From positions 1 through 64,000 of the forward strand of contig NZ_VIFM01000021.1 of NCBI RefSeq assembly GCF_006636215.1: a DNA stretch of 64,000 nt, in the 5' to 3' direction. Under the pieces are notes generated by a model that was given only the letters and a program-made list of their open reading frames with translations, was not told the DNA's origin and did not search any database. Shown here piece by piece: positions 24,334 through 32,334 of this stretch. The first letter of the stretch is position 1. Each line of letters begins with the position of its first letter. Origin of the DNA: Myxococcus llanfairpwllgwyngyllgogerychwyrndrobwllllantysiliogogogochensis. Its GTDB lineage: Bacteria; Myxococcota; Myxococcia; Myxococcales; Myxococcaceae. The position numbers were made by a program, and so were the translations under genes.

Positions 24334-25155
24334 TCACGCGGACGGCTTCGCGCGTTCGAGCAGCACCGCGCGGCTGTCCACGTTGAGCACCTGGGCGCCG
24401 CCTGGGAGGGTGGCGAGCGGCGTCTCCCAGTGGGCATGGCCGCAGACCACCAACAGGTCCGCGCGCCTCTGCACGGACTCCCGGATGACGGGGCTGCCGC
24501 GCAGCCGCGTGCCCTCGACGTCCGGCCCCTGATGCAGCACCAGCACCTGTGGTGTCTCGCGCAGCGTCGCATCGAGCTGTCGCAGGAAGTCCGTCTCCCC
24601 GCGTCGGCCGGCCTTGTCCGGGTTGCCGATGATGCCACCCACGCCGCCCACGCGAAGGCCCTCCAGGTCCACCACCTCGCCGTCGAGCAGGTGGATGCCG
24701 GGGCGCTGCTGGAAGCGTACTTGCTCTCTCGCACCGCCGAACGTGTCGTGGTTGCCGGCCACGCCCACCACCCAGCGGAAGTGCTCGGCGAAGGCCTGCC
24801 AGACGGCGCGCACGTCACCGGAGGCGCCGCGCACATTCGCATTCGCTTCCGAGTACAGGTCTCCCGCGAGCACCACGCCGACGGTTCCCGGCTGGGGCAG
24901 CGTGCCCAGCTCACCAAGAATCGCCAGCTCATCGGCGAGCACTTCTCCGAGCAGCGCCACCGCGCCGTCCTGGAGTGCATGAGGAGCCACGCCCTGGAGG
25001 TCGGAGAGCACCAGCAGCGCGGCGACTTCATCCGGGAGAACATCCACCGTGCCGCGCAGCAGGGGGAACCACACGGTCTGGCTCCCACCCCGAGGCGCGG
25101 CGGATTGGTAGGGCCAGCTATGACACGGCACTTCATCGAGCGTCAGGATTCGCAT
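24334..25155 (-). CDS. Calcineurin-like metallophosphoesterase
   Basis: This 273-residue protein has the metallophosphoesterase motif series in order: LSDLQG (usually DxH), AGDLY, GNHD, LHQGP and CGHAHW. These motifs coordinate two metal ions for phosphoester hydrolysis. The first motif has Gln in place of the usual His, so one metal ligand may be altered. No signal peptide is visible, so it is likely cytoplasmic. The N-terminal 35 residues (rich in Trp, Pro, Ser) lie outside the usual domain. The substrate is unknown; nucleotides, phosphoproteins or other phosphodiesters are all possible. It diverges from the heme oxygenase gene across about 108 bases. Confidence 0.8.
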   Translation of the reverse strand: MRILTLDEVPCHSWPYQSAAPRGGSQTVWFPLLRGTVDVLPDEVAALLVLSDLQGVAPHALQDGAVALLGEVLADELAILGELGTLPQPGTVGVVLAGDLYSEANANVRGASGDVRAVWQAFAEHFRWVVGVAGNHDTFGGAREQVRFQQRPGIHLLDGEVVDLEGLRVGGVGGIIGNPDKAGRRGETDFLRQLDATLRETPQVLVLHQGPDVEGTRLRGSPVIRESVQRRADLLVVCGHAHWETPLATLPGGAQVLNVDSRAVLLERAKPSA

Positions 25156-25263
25156 GGCGCCCCGGTCGGCCGCCTCCCCGCGTTCCTGACAGGGAGCCCC
25201 GGCGGCGTTGGTTGGGATTTAGCCATTCCCTCCGAGCCCGGGTGGGGCCATCTTGGTTGAACC

Positions 25264-25854
25264 GTGTCCCTGCTGCCGCGACTCAAGACGGAAACCCGCC
25301 CCCACCACGAGCGCACCGAGTCCGCCGTGCGCTTGCTGGAGCCTGGACTGACGCTCCAGGGCTATCGCCGCCACCTGGAGGCGCTCCACGGCTTCCATCT
25401 GCCGGTGGAGGACCAGCTCACCGCACTGCTGGGAGCGGCGCTGCCCGGCCTGCGCCTTCAGGAGCGGGTGAAGGTGCCGTGGCTGGAAGCGGACCTGCGC
25501 GCGCTTGGTCACGACACGCCGTCGCTCGCGCGGCTGCCAGGGTGCCCGGAGCCACCGCTGCTGCTCGGTCTGCCCGAGGCGCTCGGGAGTTGCTACGTGC
25601 TGGAGGGCGCCACGCTCGGAGGCCAGCTCATCCTCCGACACCTGCGCCGCCACTTCGAGGGAACCCCCGCGGGCGACTTCGTCTTCTTCCGCGCCTACGG
25701 TGACGACGTGGGCCCCCGGTGGCGCGCCTTTGGCGAAGTGCTCACGCGCGCCTCCGTGGACGCGGCCGACCCTGCCTTCGATGACCGCGTGGTGAAGGGC
25801 GCCCAGGACACCTTCGACGCCTTCGAGCGCTGGCTCCGACGCGCGCTGCCCTGA
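25264..25854 (+). CDS. Biliverdin-producing heme oxygenase
   Basis: This 196-residue all-helical protein matches bacterial heme oxygenases (BphO/HemO). The proximal histidine would be in PHHERTE near residue 14, and the distal helix carries LGSCYVLEGATLGGQLI, the family's conserved segment. It would open heme to biliverdin, CO and ferrous iron using reducing power from ferredoxin or a reductase. Start is GTG at 25264. No bacteriophytochrome gene is adjacent in this window, so the biliverdin could serve a phytochrome elsewhere or the enzyme may serve iron recycling. It converges with the DUF420 gene, only 6 bases apart. Confidence 0.85.
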   Translation: MSLLPRLKTETRPHHERTESAVRLLEPGLTLQGYRRHLEALHGFHLPVEDQLTALLGAALPGLRLQERVKVPWLEADLRALGHDTPSLARLPGCPEPPLLLGLPEALGSCYVLEGATLGGQLILRHLRRHFEGTPAGDFVFFRAYGDDVGPRWRAFGEVLTRASVDAADPAFDDRVVKGAQDTFDAFERWLRRALP

Positions 25855-25860
25855 GCGTCG

Positions 25861-26418
25861 CTACAGGGACGTCAGGCCGCCGCGCAGCATGAAGTACACC
25901 ACCACGCCCGTCACCGACACGTACACCCAGATGGGCGCCAGCCACCGCGTCACCTTGCGGTGCCGGGGGAACTCCTTGCGCCACGCGAAGTAGAAGGCCA
26001 CCAGCGCCATGGGCACGACACCCATGGACAGCAGCACATGGCTGGCCAGGATGCACAGGTACAGCCCTCTCCAGTCGCCCACGTAGCGCGTGTCTCCGTG
26101 CACGTAGTGGTAGGTGAGGTAGCAGACCAGGAACAGCGCCGACGCCGCGAAGGCCGCCACCATCAGGTACTGGTGCACGCGCCGCGCACCGCGCTTGATG
26201 GCCACCCAGCCGGCGATGAGCAGCGCCGCCGCCGTCGCGTTCAGGCTCGCGTTGACGGCCGGAAGGAAGCGCAAATCCACACCCTCCACGCCGTCGCGAC
26301 GGCCCATCAGAATCCACGCGATGAAGGCGAGCGCGGCCGCGGAGACAACACCGGTGAAGACATAAAAAGCCCGGTCGCTCACTCGGGGCTGAAGCGGAGC
26401 AGAGGTGGCGTTCGACAT
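25861..26418 (-). CDS. DUF420 integral membrane protein
   Basis: This 185-residue protein has five predicted membrane segments and the histidines of the DUF420 family. These are YHYVHGDT near the middle, LASHVLLS and a C-terminal HRKVTRW...WVYVSVTG segment. In Firmicutes a DUF420 protein (CtaM/YozB) is needed to build certain cytochrome oxidases, so a role in heme-copper oxidase assembly is possible but unproven here. No oxidase genes are in the window; a heme oxygenase gene is adjacent and convergent. I start at ATG 26418, which gives SNATSAPLQ before the first membrane segment. The frame extends 23 codons upstream without support. Confidence 0.85.
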   Translation of the reverse strand: MSNATSAPLQPRVSDRAFYVFTGVVSAAALAFIAWILMGRRDGVEGVDLRFLPAVNASLNATAAALLIAGWVAIKRGARRVHQYLMVAAFAASALFLVCYLTYHYVHGDTRYVGDWRGLYLCILASHVLLSMGVVPMALVAFYFAWRKEFPRHRKVTRWLAPIWVYVSVTGVVVYFMLRGGLTSL

Positions 26419-26588
26419 GCGCCCTATCTCTCGCGACACGTCCGCCGATGCAACCAATGCAGTAGCGATACAACGCTGTGCCGACATGTCGGATGAAGCG
26501 TTCTGTTAGGCCGACTGGATCTTCTCCCTGTAATTCTTGCATACTCAGTCACGGTCGCCCCCGACTCCCCCCTCCACGGAGGTTCCCC

Positions 26589-28631
26589 GTGCTCCGCGAG
26601 CGTTGCCTTGCCATCCTGGCTGGCGCCGCCTTGTTCCTGGCTCTGCCAGCCTCCGCCGATGAGGCCGCTGTTTGCGCGCCCGTCGCGAAGGTCCCTCCTG
26701 AAAGACATCTGCGGCAGCTGACGCTCGACCTGCTCGGTCGGCCGCCCACTTGGGAGGAGTACAAGGCAGTCCAGGCGAAGGGCTCGGTGTCTGAAGAAGA
26801 CATCCGCGCCATGATGAATGACGAGTTGTTCTACACGCGCGTGCGCAACTTCCACCGCGCCCTCCTGCGCTCGAACATCAGCGCGAGTGTCTTCGACAAC
26901 GGCAACTCGCGCCTGGGTGGCAACGGCACCTCCACCCCCTTTGGTTTCGCGAACAATCCGTCCACGGCGCTGCGAGGCGTCAACGGCCAGTCCTGCAACG
27001 CCGATGTCGAGCAGAGCTCCTGCTTGACGACGATTCAGGACAAGCACGCAGCGCCGCTCACGGCGAAGCCGCGCACCAGTTGCACGGACGACATGGGCGT
27101 GCCCATGCCGGTCAGCTACGACTACGACACCAACTACTACACCTGCACGGAGCTGGCGGTCGAGACGAGCAACGCGCTGACGACCTGTGACCAACTGGCT
27201 GACTTGCCCGCGACCGATGCGTGGGGGCAGTACCGCTATTTCTGCGACAACCGTGTCGTCGGGGGCGCCGTGAAGTCGCACCTGTGCAAGCCCGACCGGC
27301 GTCCCGGCAAGCCTGGCGTCGCGCTGACGATTGAGACGAAGAACGCGAGCGGCCTGGTGGAGTCCTTCGACCATCCGGACCCCGCGTCCAAGCCGAGCCT
27401 CCTGACGCTCAAGCGCTGCACGCTGGACCTCGGCCTCAACAACAACATCAGGGGCTCCTTCGCGCCGATTCGCGGCTGCATCCAGCGCGAGGGCTACGTG
27501 ACGAAGCCCGCACCCTACTGGGCCCCTGCGGGCTCGCCAGCGACGGTGAAGGTGTGCGCCATCGAAGCCCAGGAGCGCGACCACAACCCCTGGACGCGTG
27601 AGTCCTGTGAGACGGGCCGCTTCGCCAATGACCGCAGCTGCGGCTGCGGCGTGGGCATGCGCCGCTGCGGCGTGTCGAACATCGGCCTGACCACGGACCC
27701 GCTCTTCGTGCGCAACGTTCACGACATGCGCGTGGCCGCCTTCAACGAGGAACCGCTGCGCATCGCCGAGTCCGTCGTCCGCCGCGACGAGCCCTACTAC
27801 AACATCCTCACCACGCGCCGCTCGTTCGTGAACGGCACCCTGTCGGAGTTCTACCGGCAGCGGCAGGGCGTGGGTGTCTTCAGCGCCACCGCGCCCGCGC
27901 CGCTGGAGTCGATTCCCGCCATCGCCTACACCGACGCCGCGAACTGGAAGGAATACACCCGGGATGAGTCGCACTCCGGCGTGCTGACGACGCCCGGGTT
28001 CCTCTACCGGTTCCCCACGCACCGGGCCCGCGTCTCCGAGTTCTACGAGGCGTTCCTCTGCAAGACCTTCGTGCCTGGCTCGGAGACGTCCCTGCCCGAC
28101 CCCGAGGATTCCTGCAACCGGGAGAACAACCTGGCCAAGCGCTGTGGCTGCAACTACTGCCACGCCACCATCGAGCCCACCGGCGCCCACTGGGGCCGCT
28201 ACGCCGAGCGCGCGGCGCAGTTCCTGCCGGCCAACCAGTTCCCGCGCTTCGACCCGAAGTGCCGCGACTGCGCCATCAACGGCGACACCAACTGTGGCGG
28301 CGAGTGCTCCCAGTACGTCATGCAGGCGTACGACGGTGACGGCGCCAGCAGCCTCGGCCTGCTCAAGACGTACCTGTACCGCACGGCCGACGAGGAGCAG
28401 AACATCGAGGCGGGTCCGCGACTGCTCGTGGAGCGCATGTACCAGTCGGGTGAGCTGGAGCGCTGCACGGTGAAGCGGGTCTGGAACGAGTTCCTGGGCC
28501 GCCCGATGACGGCGGAGGAGCAGCGGATGTACCTGGCGCCGCTCGCCAGCGACTTCGCCAAGAGTGGCCACCGCTTCAAGTCGCTCATCGAGCGCGTGGT
28601 GACGACCGACGCCTACCGGAGGATTGACTGA
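26589..28631 (+). CDS. Exported c-type cytochrome-like protein (DUF1549/DUF1588/DUF1585-type)
   Basis: This 680-residue protein has a signal peptide (LAILAGAALFLALPASA). The N-terminus reads LRQLTLDLLGRPPTWEEY, which resembles the opening of DUF1549 (PSCyt2). Near residue 515-525 there is a CNYCH heme-binding motif in CGCNYCHATIEPTGAHWGRY, like DUF1588 (PSCyt3). The end (VWNEFLGRPMTAEE, LIERVVTTDAYRR) resembles DUF1585. Such proteins are best known from Planctomycetes, next to DUF1501 genes, as here. The middle is unusually rich in cysteine pairs. GTG 26589 has GGAGG 6 bases upstream. It is first in a five-gene operon; its stop overlaps the next start (TGATG). Function unknown. Confidence 0.75.
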   Translation: MLRERCLAILAGAALFLALPASADEAAVCAPVAKVPPERHLRQLTLDLLGRPPTWEEYKAVQAKGSVSEEDIRAMMNDELFYTRVRNFHRALLRSNISASVFDNGNSRLGGNGTSTPFGFANNPSTALRGVNGQSCNADVEQSSCLTTIQDKHAAPLTAKPRTSCTDDMGVPMPVSYDYDTNYYTCTELAVETSNALTTCDQLADLPATDAWGQYRYFCDNRVVGGAVKSHLCKPDRRPGKPGVALTIETKNASGLVESFDHPDPASKPSLLTLKRCTLDLGLNNNIRGSFAPIRGCIQREGYVTKPAPYWAPAGSPATVKVCAIEAQERDHNPWTRESCETGRFANDRSCGCGVGMRRCGVSNIGLTTDPLFVRNVHDMRVAAFNEEPLRIAESVVRRDEPYYNILTTRRSFVNGTLSEFYRQRQGVGVFSATAPAPLESIPAIAYTDAANWKEYTRDESHSGVLTTPGFLYRFPTHRARVSEFYEAFLCKTFVPGSETSLPDPEDSCNRENNLAKRCGCNYCHATIEPTGAHWGRYAERAAQFLPANQFPRFDPKCRDCAINGDTNCGGECSQYVMQAYDGDGASSLGLLKTYLYRTADEEQNIEAGPRLLVERMYQSGELERCTVKRVWNEFLGRPMTAEEQRMYLAPLASDFAKSGHRFKSLIERVVTTDAYRRID

Positions 28632-29308
28632 TGCGCCGCTCGCTCCTGATCGCCGCGTTGCTCACGCTGAGCGCCGGCTGCAACAAGTCCACCGAGGAGA
28701 AGCCCGGCCCCACCCTGGACGGGCAGCTCGAACCGGTCGCCAACCCCCACCAGCCCGGGGACTTCGACCCGCTGCCGGACCCGGAAGCGCAGGGCGGTAG
28801 CGTGGGCCGCGCCCCGCGCCGGCTCACCGTCGCCCAGCTCGACGCCGCCATCCTGGAGGCCGTCGGCCGCCGCTGGGTGAACGGTGGCGACGGCATCGAC
28901 GCGCGCGCCTCGTCCCTGGGCCGCGCCGACTTCGCCCTCGTCTCCAGCGAGAACACCGAGCCCAACCTGGTGTTCGCCAAGTTCCTGGAGGATGGCGCGC
29001 GCTTCGTGTGCATCGCCCAGGCGGGTGATGAAGTGAAGCAGGCGGATGCCTCCAAGCGCACGCTGTCGCGCACGCTGCCGGGCACCTGGGATGACCTGCG
29101 CAAGCTGACGGACGCCCAGGTGCGAGAGTTCCTCGTCTACAACTCCCTGCGCTTCTGGGGTGCGCCCCTGGAAGGCGAGGAGCTGACGAAGTGGGTCGGT
29201 TTCTTCACCCAGGCCGCGGCCCGGGCGGAGACGGCCAAGCGGCGCTCGGACGCGCTGGCGGTGATGTGCATCGCCATGCTGACCGACGCGCGGTTCATCA
29301 CCTACTGA
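28631..29308 (+). CDS. Lipoprotein of unknown function in the DUF1501 operon
   Basis: This 225-residue protein has a lipoprotein signal (LLTLSAGC, Cys17) and a proline-rich spacer. A helical domain opens with RRLTVAQLDAAILEAVG and ends with LAVMCIAMLTDARFITY. These two elements resemble the start (RRLxxxEYxNTVxDLLG) and end of planctomycete PSD-type domains (DUF1587/DUF1595), so the gene may be a split-off or shortened PSD partner of the preceding cytochrome-like protein. That link is inferred from pattern only. Its ATG shares a base with the upstream stop, so translation is coupled; the DUF1501 gene follows after 17 bases. Confidence 0.7.
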   Translation: MRRSLLIAALLTLSAGCNKSTEEKPGPTLDGQLEPVANPHQPGDFDPLPDPEAQGGSVGRAPRRLTVAQLDAAILEAVGRRWVNGGDGIDARASSLGRADFALVSSENTEPNLVFAKFLEDGARFVCIAQAGDEVKQADASKRTLSRTLPGTWDDLRKLTDAQVREFLVYNSLRFWGAPLEGEELTKWVGFFTQAAARAETAKRRSDALAVMCIAMLTDARFITY

Positions 29309-29325
29309 AGCTCGGAGTGACTTCG

Positions 29326-30723
29326 ATGAAGAAGAATCGACTCGACGAGAACCACCGTCCCGAGCGCCGCACCTTCCTCAAGGCCGCGGCCGGCTTCATG
29401 GGCTCCACGCTGCTGGGCGGGCTGCCCTTCCGTTCCTTCGCGCAGGCGGCCTCTCTGGCCCCGGCCGACCGCTGCTTCGTCTTCGTGTACTTCAACGGCG
29501 GCTGGGACCAGTTGCTCGCCTTCGACCCGAAGGACCCGGACGAGTTCACCCCGGACCGCGCGGCGGAGACGCGCATCCTGCCCGGCTACAACCTCATCAA
29601 CGACACGCGCTTCTCCGCCATCCCCCTTCGTCCGGAGAAGCCGGGCGTGGGCCGGTCCAACATCGACTTCGGTCCCGCGGTGGGAGACCTGTCGAAGCAC
29701 TTCGACCGGATGACGGTGGTGCGCGGCATCAACATGAACACGCTGGGCCACGAGGTGGGCTACCGCTACTTCCTCACGGGGAAGATGCCCATCGGTAGCG
29801 CGGCGCGTGGCTCCTCCACGGCGACGGAAATCGTGGGGCAGATGAAGCCCCGCGTGCCCATCTCCAACATCGCGTTCAACGTGGAGTCGTACAACGACCG
29901 CTACCCCGGCTACGCCAACGCGCTGCGCGTCAGCCGCAAGGACGACCTGCTGCTCACGCTCAAGCCCAGCTCTCAGTTGCTGGACAGCGAAATCGAGAAG
30001 CAGCTGGTCGACTTCCGGGGCCAGCCCATCACCTGCGAGGAGGCCGCCTACGGCGCTCGCGGCGTGGGCACCACGTACCAGAACAGCCGGGACCAGATGC
30101 AGCAGGTGATGGCCCAGCGGCTCGAGGAGTCGTTCAAGTTCGACGCGAAGACCCCGGAGATGGCGGCGGTCCGGGCACACTATGGCCTGCCAGATAACGG
30201 CAACTACGATACCGAGGCGGGACGTGCCGCCATGGTGGCCACCGCGCTCAAGAAGGGCATTGCCCAGTGCCTCACCATCAACCTCACGGGCGGCCTGGAC
30301 ACGCACTTCGGCACGCAGCTCACCCACGCCAACAACCAGCGCCGGGGTTTCGACGCGCTGTCCGACCTGGTGGATGACCTGATCGCCTCCCCCCACCCGG
30401 CGGGCGATAGCTTCATGGACCACACCACCATCATGGTGTTCTCCGAGTTCTCCCGCACGCCGCTCATCAACAGCGCGGGCGGCCGGGACCACCACATCTC
30501 CAACTCCTGCATGCTCATGGGCGCGGGCGTGAAGCACAACTACGTCTTCGGCAAGAGCGGAGACATTGGCATGTCGCCCGGCACGTTCGACCTGCGCACC
30601 GGAGCCATCGACCCTCGGGGTGAGAACATCTTCCCCGAGCACATCATCGCCACGGTGCTGGCGTCGGCGGGCCTGGACTACAGCATCACCCGCGTGGAGC
30701 CCCTTCGCACCATCCTCGCCTGA
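29326..30723 (+). CDS. Tat-exported DUF1501 protein (sulfatase-like fold)
   Basis: This 465-residue protein has a twin-arginine signal (ERRTFLKAAAGFMGSTLLGG). It shows the DUF1501 pattern: FVYFNGGWDQ near the start, LTGGLDTHFGTQ, VFSEFSRTPLINSAGGRDHH and LMGAGVKHNYVFG. DUF1501 belongs to the alkaline phosphatase/sulfatase superfamily; the conserved D/H residues probably bind metal, but activity has not been shown for the family. Tat export suggests it folds with a cofactor before secretion to the periplasm or surface. ATG 29326 has GGAG 8 bases upstream. It is the third gene of the operon and its pairing with the cytochrome-like protein mirrors planctomycete clusters. Confidence 0.88.
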   Translation: MKKNRLDENHRPERRTFLKAAAGFMGSTLLGGLPFRSFAQAASLAPADRCFVFVYFNGGWDQLLAFDPKDPDEFTPDRAAETRILPGYNLINDTRFSAIPLRPEKPGVGRSNIDFGPAVGDLSKHFDRMTVVRGINMNTLGHEVGYRYFLTGKMPIGSAARGSSTATEIVGQMKPRVPISNIAFNVESYNDRYPGYANALRVSRKDDLLLTLKPSSQLLDSEIEKQLVDFRGQPITCEEAAYGARGVGTTYQNSRDQMQQVMAQRLEESFKFDAKTPEMAAVRAHYGLPDNGNYDTEAGRAAMVATALKKGIAQCLTINLTGGLDTHFGTQLTHANNQRRGFDALSDLVDDLIASPHPAGDSFMDHTTIMVFSEFSRTPLINSAGGRDHHISNSCMLMGAGVKHNYVFGKSGDIGMSPGTFDLRTGAIDPRGENIFPEHIIATVLASAGLDYSITRVEPLRTILA

Positions 30724-30728
30724 ACCGC

Positions 30729-32294
30729 ATGCGCACCCATCCCCGAGCCCCCCGGGAGATGGACGAGGGGCGGTCCGCCGCCCCCGTTCTTCTTCGTCTC
30801 CTTCCCCTCTGCGCCGCCGTCCTCCTCACCGCGTGCGGCGACGACTCCCTCCCGTTGGACAGGCCCCGGCCCGTCTCCTTCCGGCCCACCGAGGTCCGGT
30901 CGAAGACGGCGCTGGCGTCGGCTCCGGGCTTCGCGGACCAGGCCGGTGGCGGCATCTTCGCCAACACCACCGGCACCGTCGTCCGCATCCGGTTGGATGG
31001 CTCGTTGGGGGCCCTGGCGCCCCACCCGGGCAACAGCGCCGAGCTGGGCACGGTCAACGCCGTGTTCCGCATGGGGCCGCACAGCGCGCTGGTGGAGGCG
31101 CGGAACGGCCTCTTCCTCGCCGAGTCGGGGTGGCTCATCTCCCCGCCGTGGCGTGACGCGCTGGGCCTGGGCATCACCGCGACCACGCAGTCCTCGGATG
31201 GCGCGGTGTGGCTGGCGCATCCCACGGGCCTGTTCCAGCTGCGCGACGGCACGCTGTCCGCGCTGAAGGTGAAGGGCGAGGCGCTCACCGGCATCACCGC
31301 GCTGGCCGCGGCGCCGACGGGCGAGGGCTCCGCGGGCGTGTGGTTCCTGCGCGACGGCAAGCTGCACGTCGCGGTGGCCACCAGCCTGGTGCACTTCGAC
31401 GTGCGCGAGGCGGGCGCTCCCTTGGAGGAGGGCGAGGTGGTGGAGTCGCTGGCCGGACTGGGCCCGGGCCTTGGCACCTCCGGAGAGCTGTGGCTGCTCA
31501 CCAACCAGGGCCTGCTGCGTCGGCCGAGGGAAGGCTGGCGGCGCGTGACGCTGCCGCAGCGGCCGGTGCAACTGCTCGCGTCGGGCCGCTTCCTGTGGGT
31601 GAAGTCGAGCGACGCGCTGCTCCTGTACGACGCGGACGCGAACGAGTGGGGCCTGGCGCAGGGCATCGACACGCGTGAGTTCCGCTTCCTGTCCGCGGAC
31701 GAGAGTGGCTGCGCGTGGGTGCAGCTGGGCGGCGAGACGGTGGCGGTGAGCCGCTCGCCGGCGCCGCGCGTGACGGGCCTGCACCAGGGCATGCAGGTGG
31801 TGGAGGACGGGCTCGTGGTGCGCGCGGTGATGCCCACGGGCGTGGAGCCAGACTCCGTCGTCTTCCAGCTGGGCGGCGTGGAGGTCCCCGCCATGGGAGA
31901 AGGACCTGTGTACAGCCTGGGGGGCCAGGAGGCGGACGGCACCCCGAAGCCGTACTCCTTCGCGGGCCTGGAGGCGGGACGCCAGGCGCTCGGCGTGGTG
32001 GCGCGCTTCCTGGATGGCACCGAAGCCAAACGCCTGGTGCCGTTCGACTACCAGCCCGTGAGCACCGTGGCGCTGAGCTGGGCGACGGACATCCAGCCCA
32101 TCCATGTGTCGCGCTGCGAGAAGTGCCACGCCACCGGCCCCGGCCGGGCGCTCAACACGTACGAGTTGTGGAAGGAGAACGCGGCGCTCATCACCGCCGC
32201 GGTGAGAGACCAGCGCATGCCCGCGGATGGGCCGTTGGACCCTCAGCTCATCTCCCTCATCCAGCGCTGGGCCGCGTCCGGCGCGAAGCCCTGA
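30729..32294 (+). CDS. Lipoprotein with propeller-like region and C-terminal CxxCH motif
   Basis: This 521-residue protein has a lipoprotein signal (CAAVLLTAC). A beta-rich region (about residues 50-330) with repeated GGIFANTTG, GAVWLAHPTG, GVWFLRDGK-type strands suggests a beta-propeller. An Ig-like segment with PDSVVFQLGGVEV follows. The C-terminal domain contains CEKCHA (VSRCEKCHATGPG) and ends QLISLIQRWAASGAKP, typical of small c-type cytochrome domains used in PSCyt proteins. It probably carries one covalently bound heme and is anchored to a membrane. The ATG at 30729 lies 5 bases after the DUF1501 stop and has no Shine-Dalgarno site, so it may depend on translational coupling; ATG 30759 is an alternative. 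Confidence 0.72.
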   Translation: MRTHPRAPREMDEGRSAAPVLLRLLPLCAAVLLTACGDDSLPLDRPRPVSFRPTEVRSKTALASAPGFADQAGGGIFANTTGTVVRIRLDGSLGALAPHPGNSAELGTVNAVFRMGPHSALVEARNGLFLAESGWLISPPWRDALGLGITATTQSSDGAVWLAHPTGLFQLRDGTLSALKVKGEALTGITALAAAPTGEGSAGVWFLRDGKLHVAVATSLVHFDVREAGAPLEEGEVVESLAGLGPGLGTSGELWLLTNQGLLRRPREGWRRVTLPQRPVQLLASGRFLWVKSSDALLLYDADANEWGLAQGIDTREFRFLSADESGCAWVQLGGETVAVSRSPAPRVTGLHQGMQVVEDGLVVRAVMPTGVEPDSVVFQLGGVEVPAMGEGPVYSLGGQEADGTPKPYSFAGLEAGRQALGVVARFLDGTEAKRLVPFDYQPVSTVALSWATDIQPIHVSRCEKCHATGPGRALNTYELWKENAALITAAVRDQRMPADGPLDPQLISLIQRWAASGAKP

Positions 32295-32334
32295 AGCCCC
32301 CGTCGCACCCGCCTGACTCCCCTCGAGGCACACC

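Noticed and set aside
26478-26588. Longer N-terminus for the first gene of the DUF1501 operon
   Set aside because: GTG 26589 has an ideal GGAGG site and begins a proper signal peptide; the upstream codons would place 37 polar residues before it.
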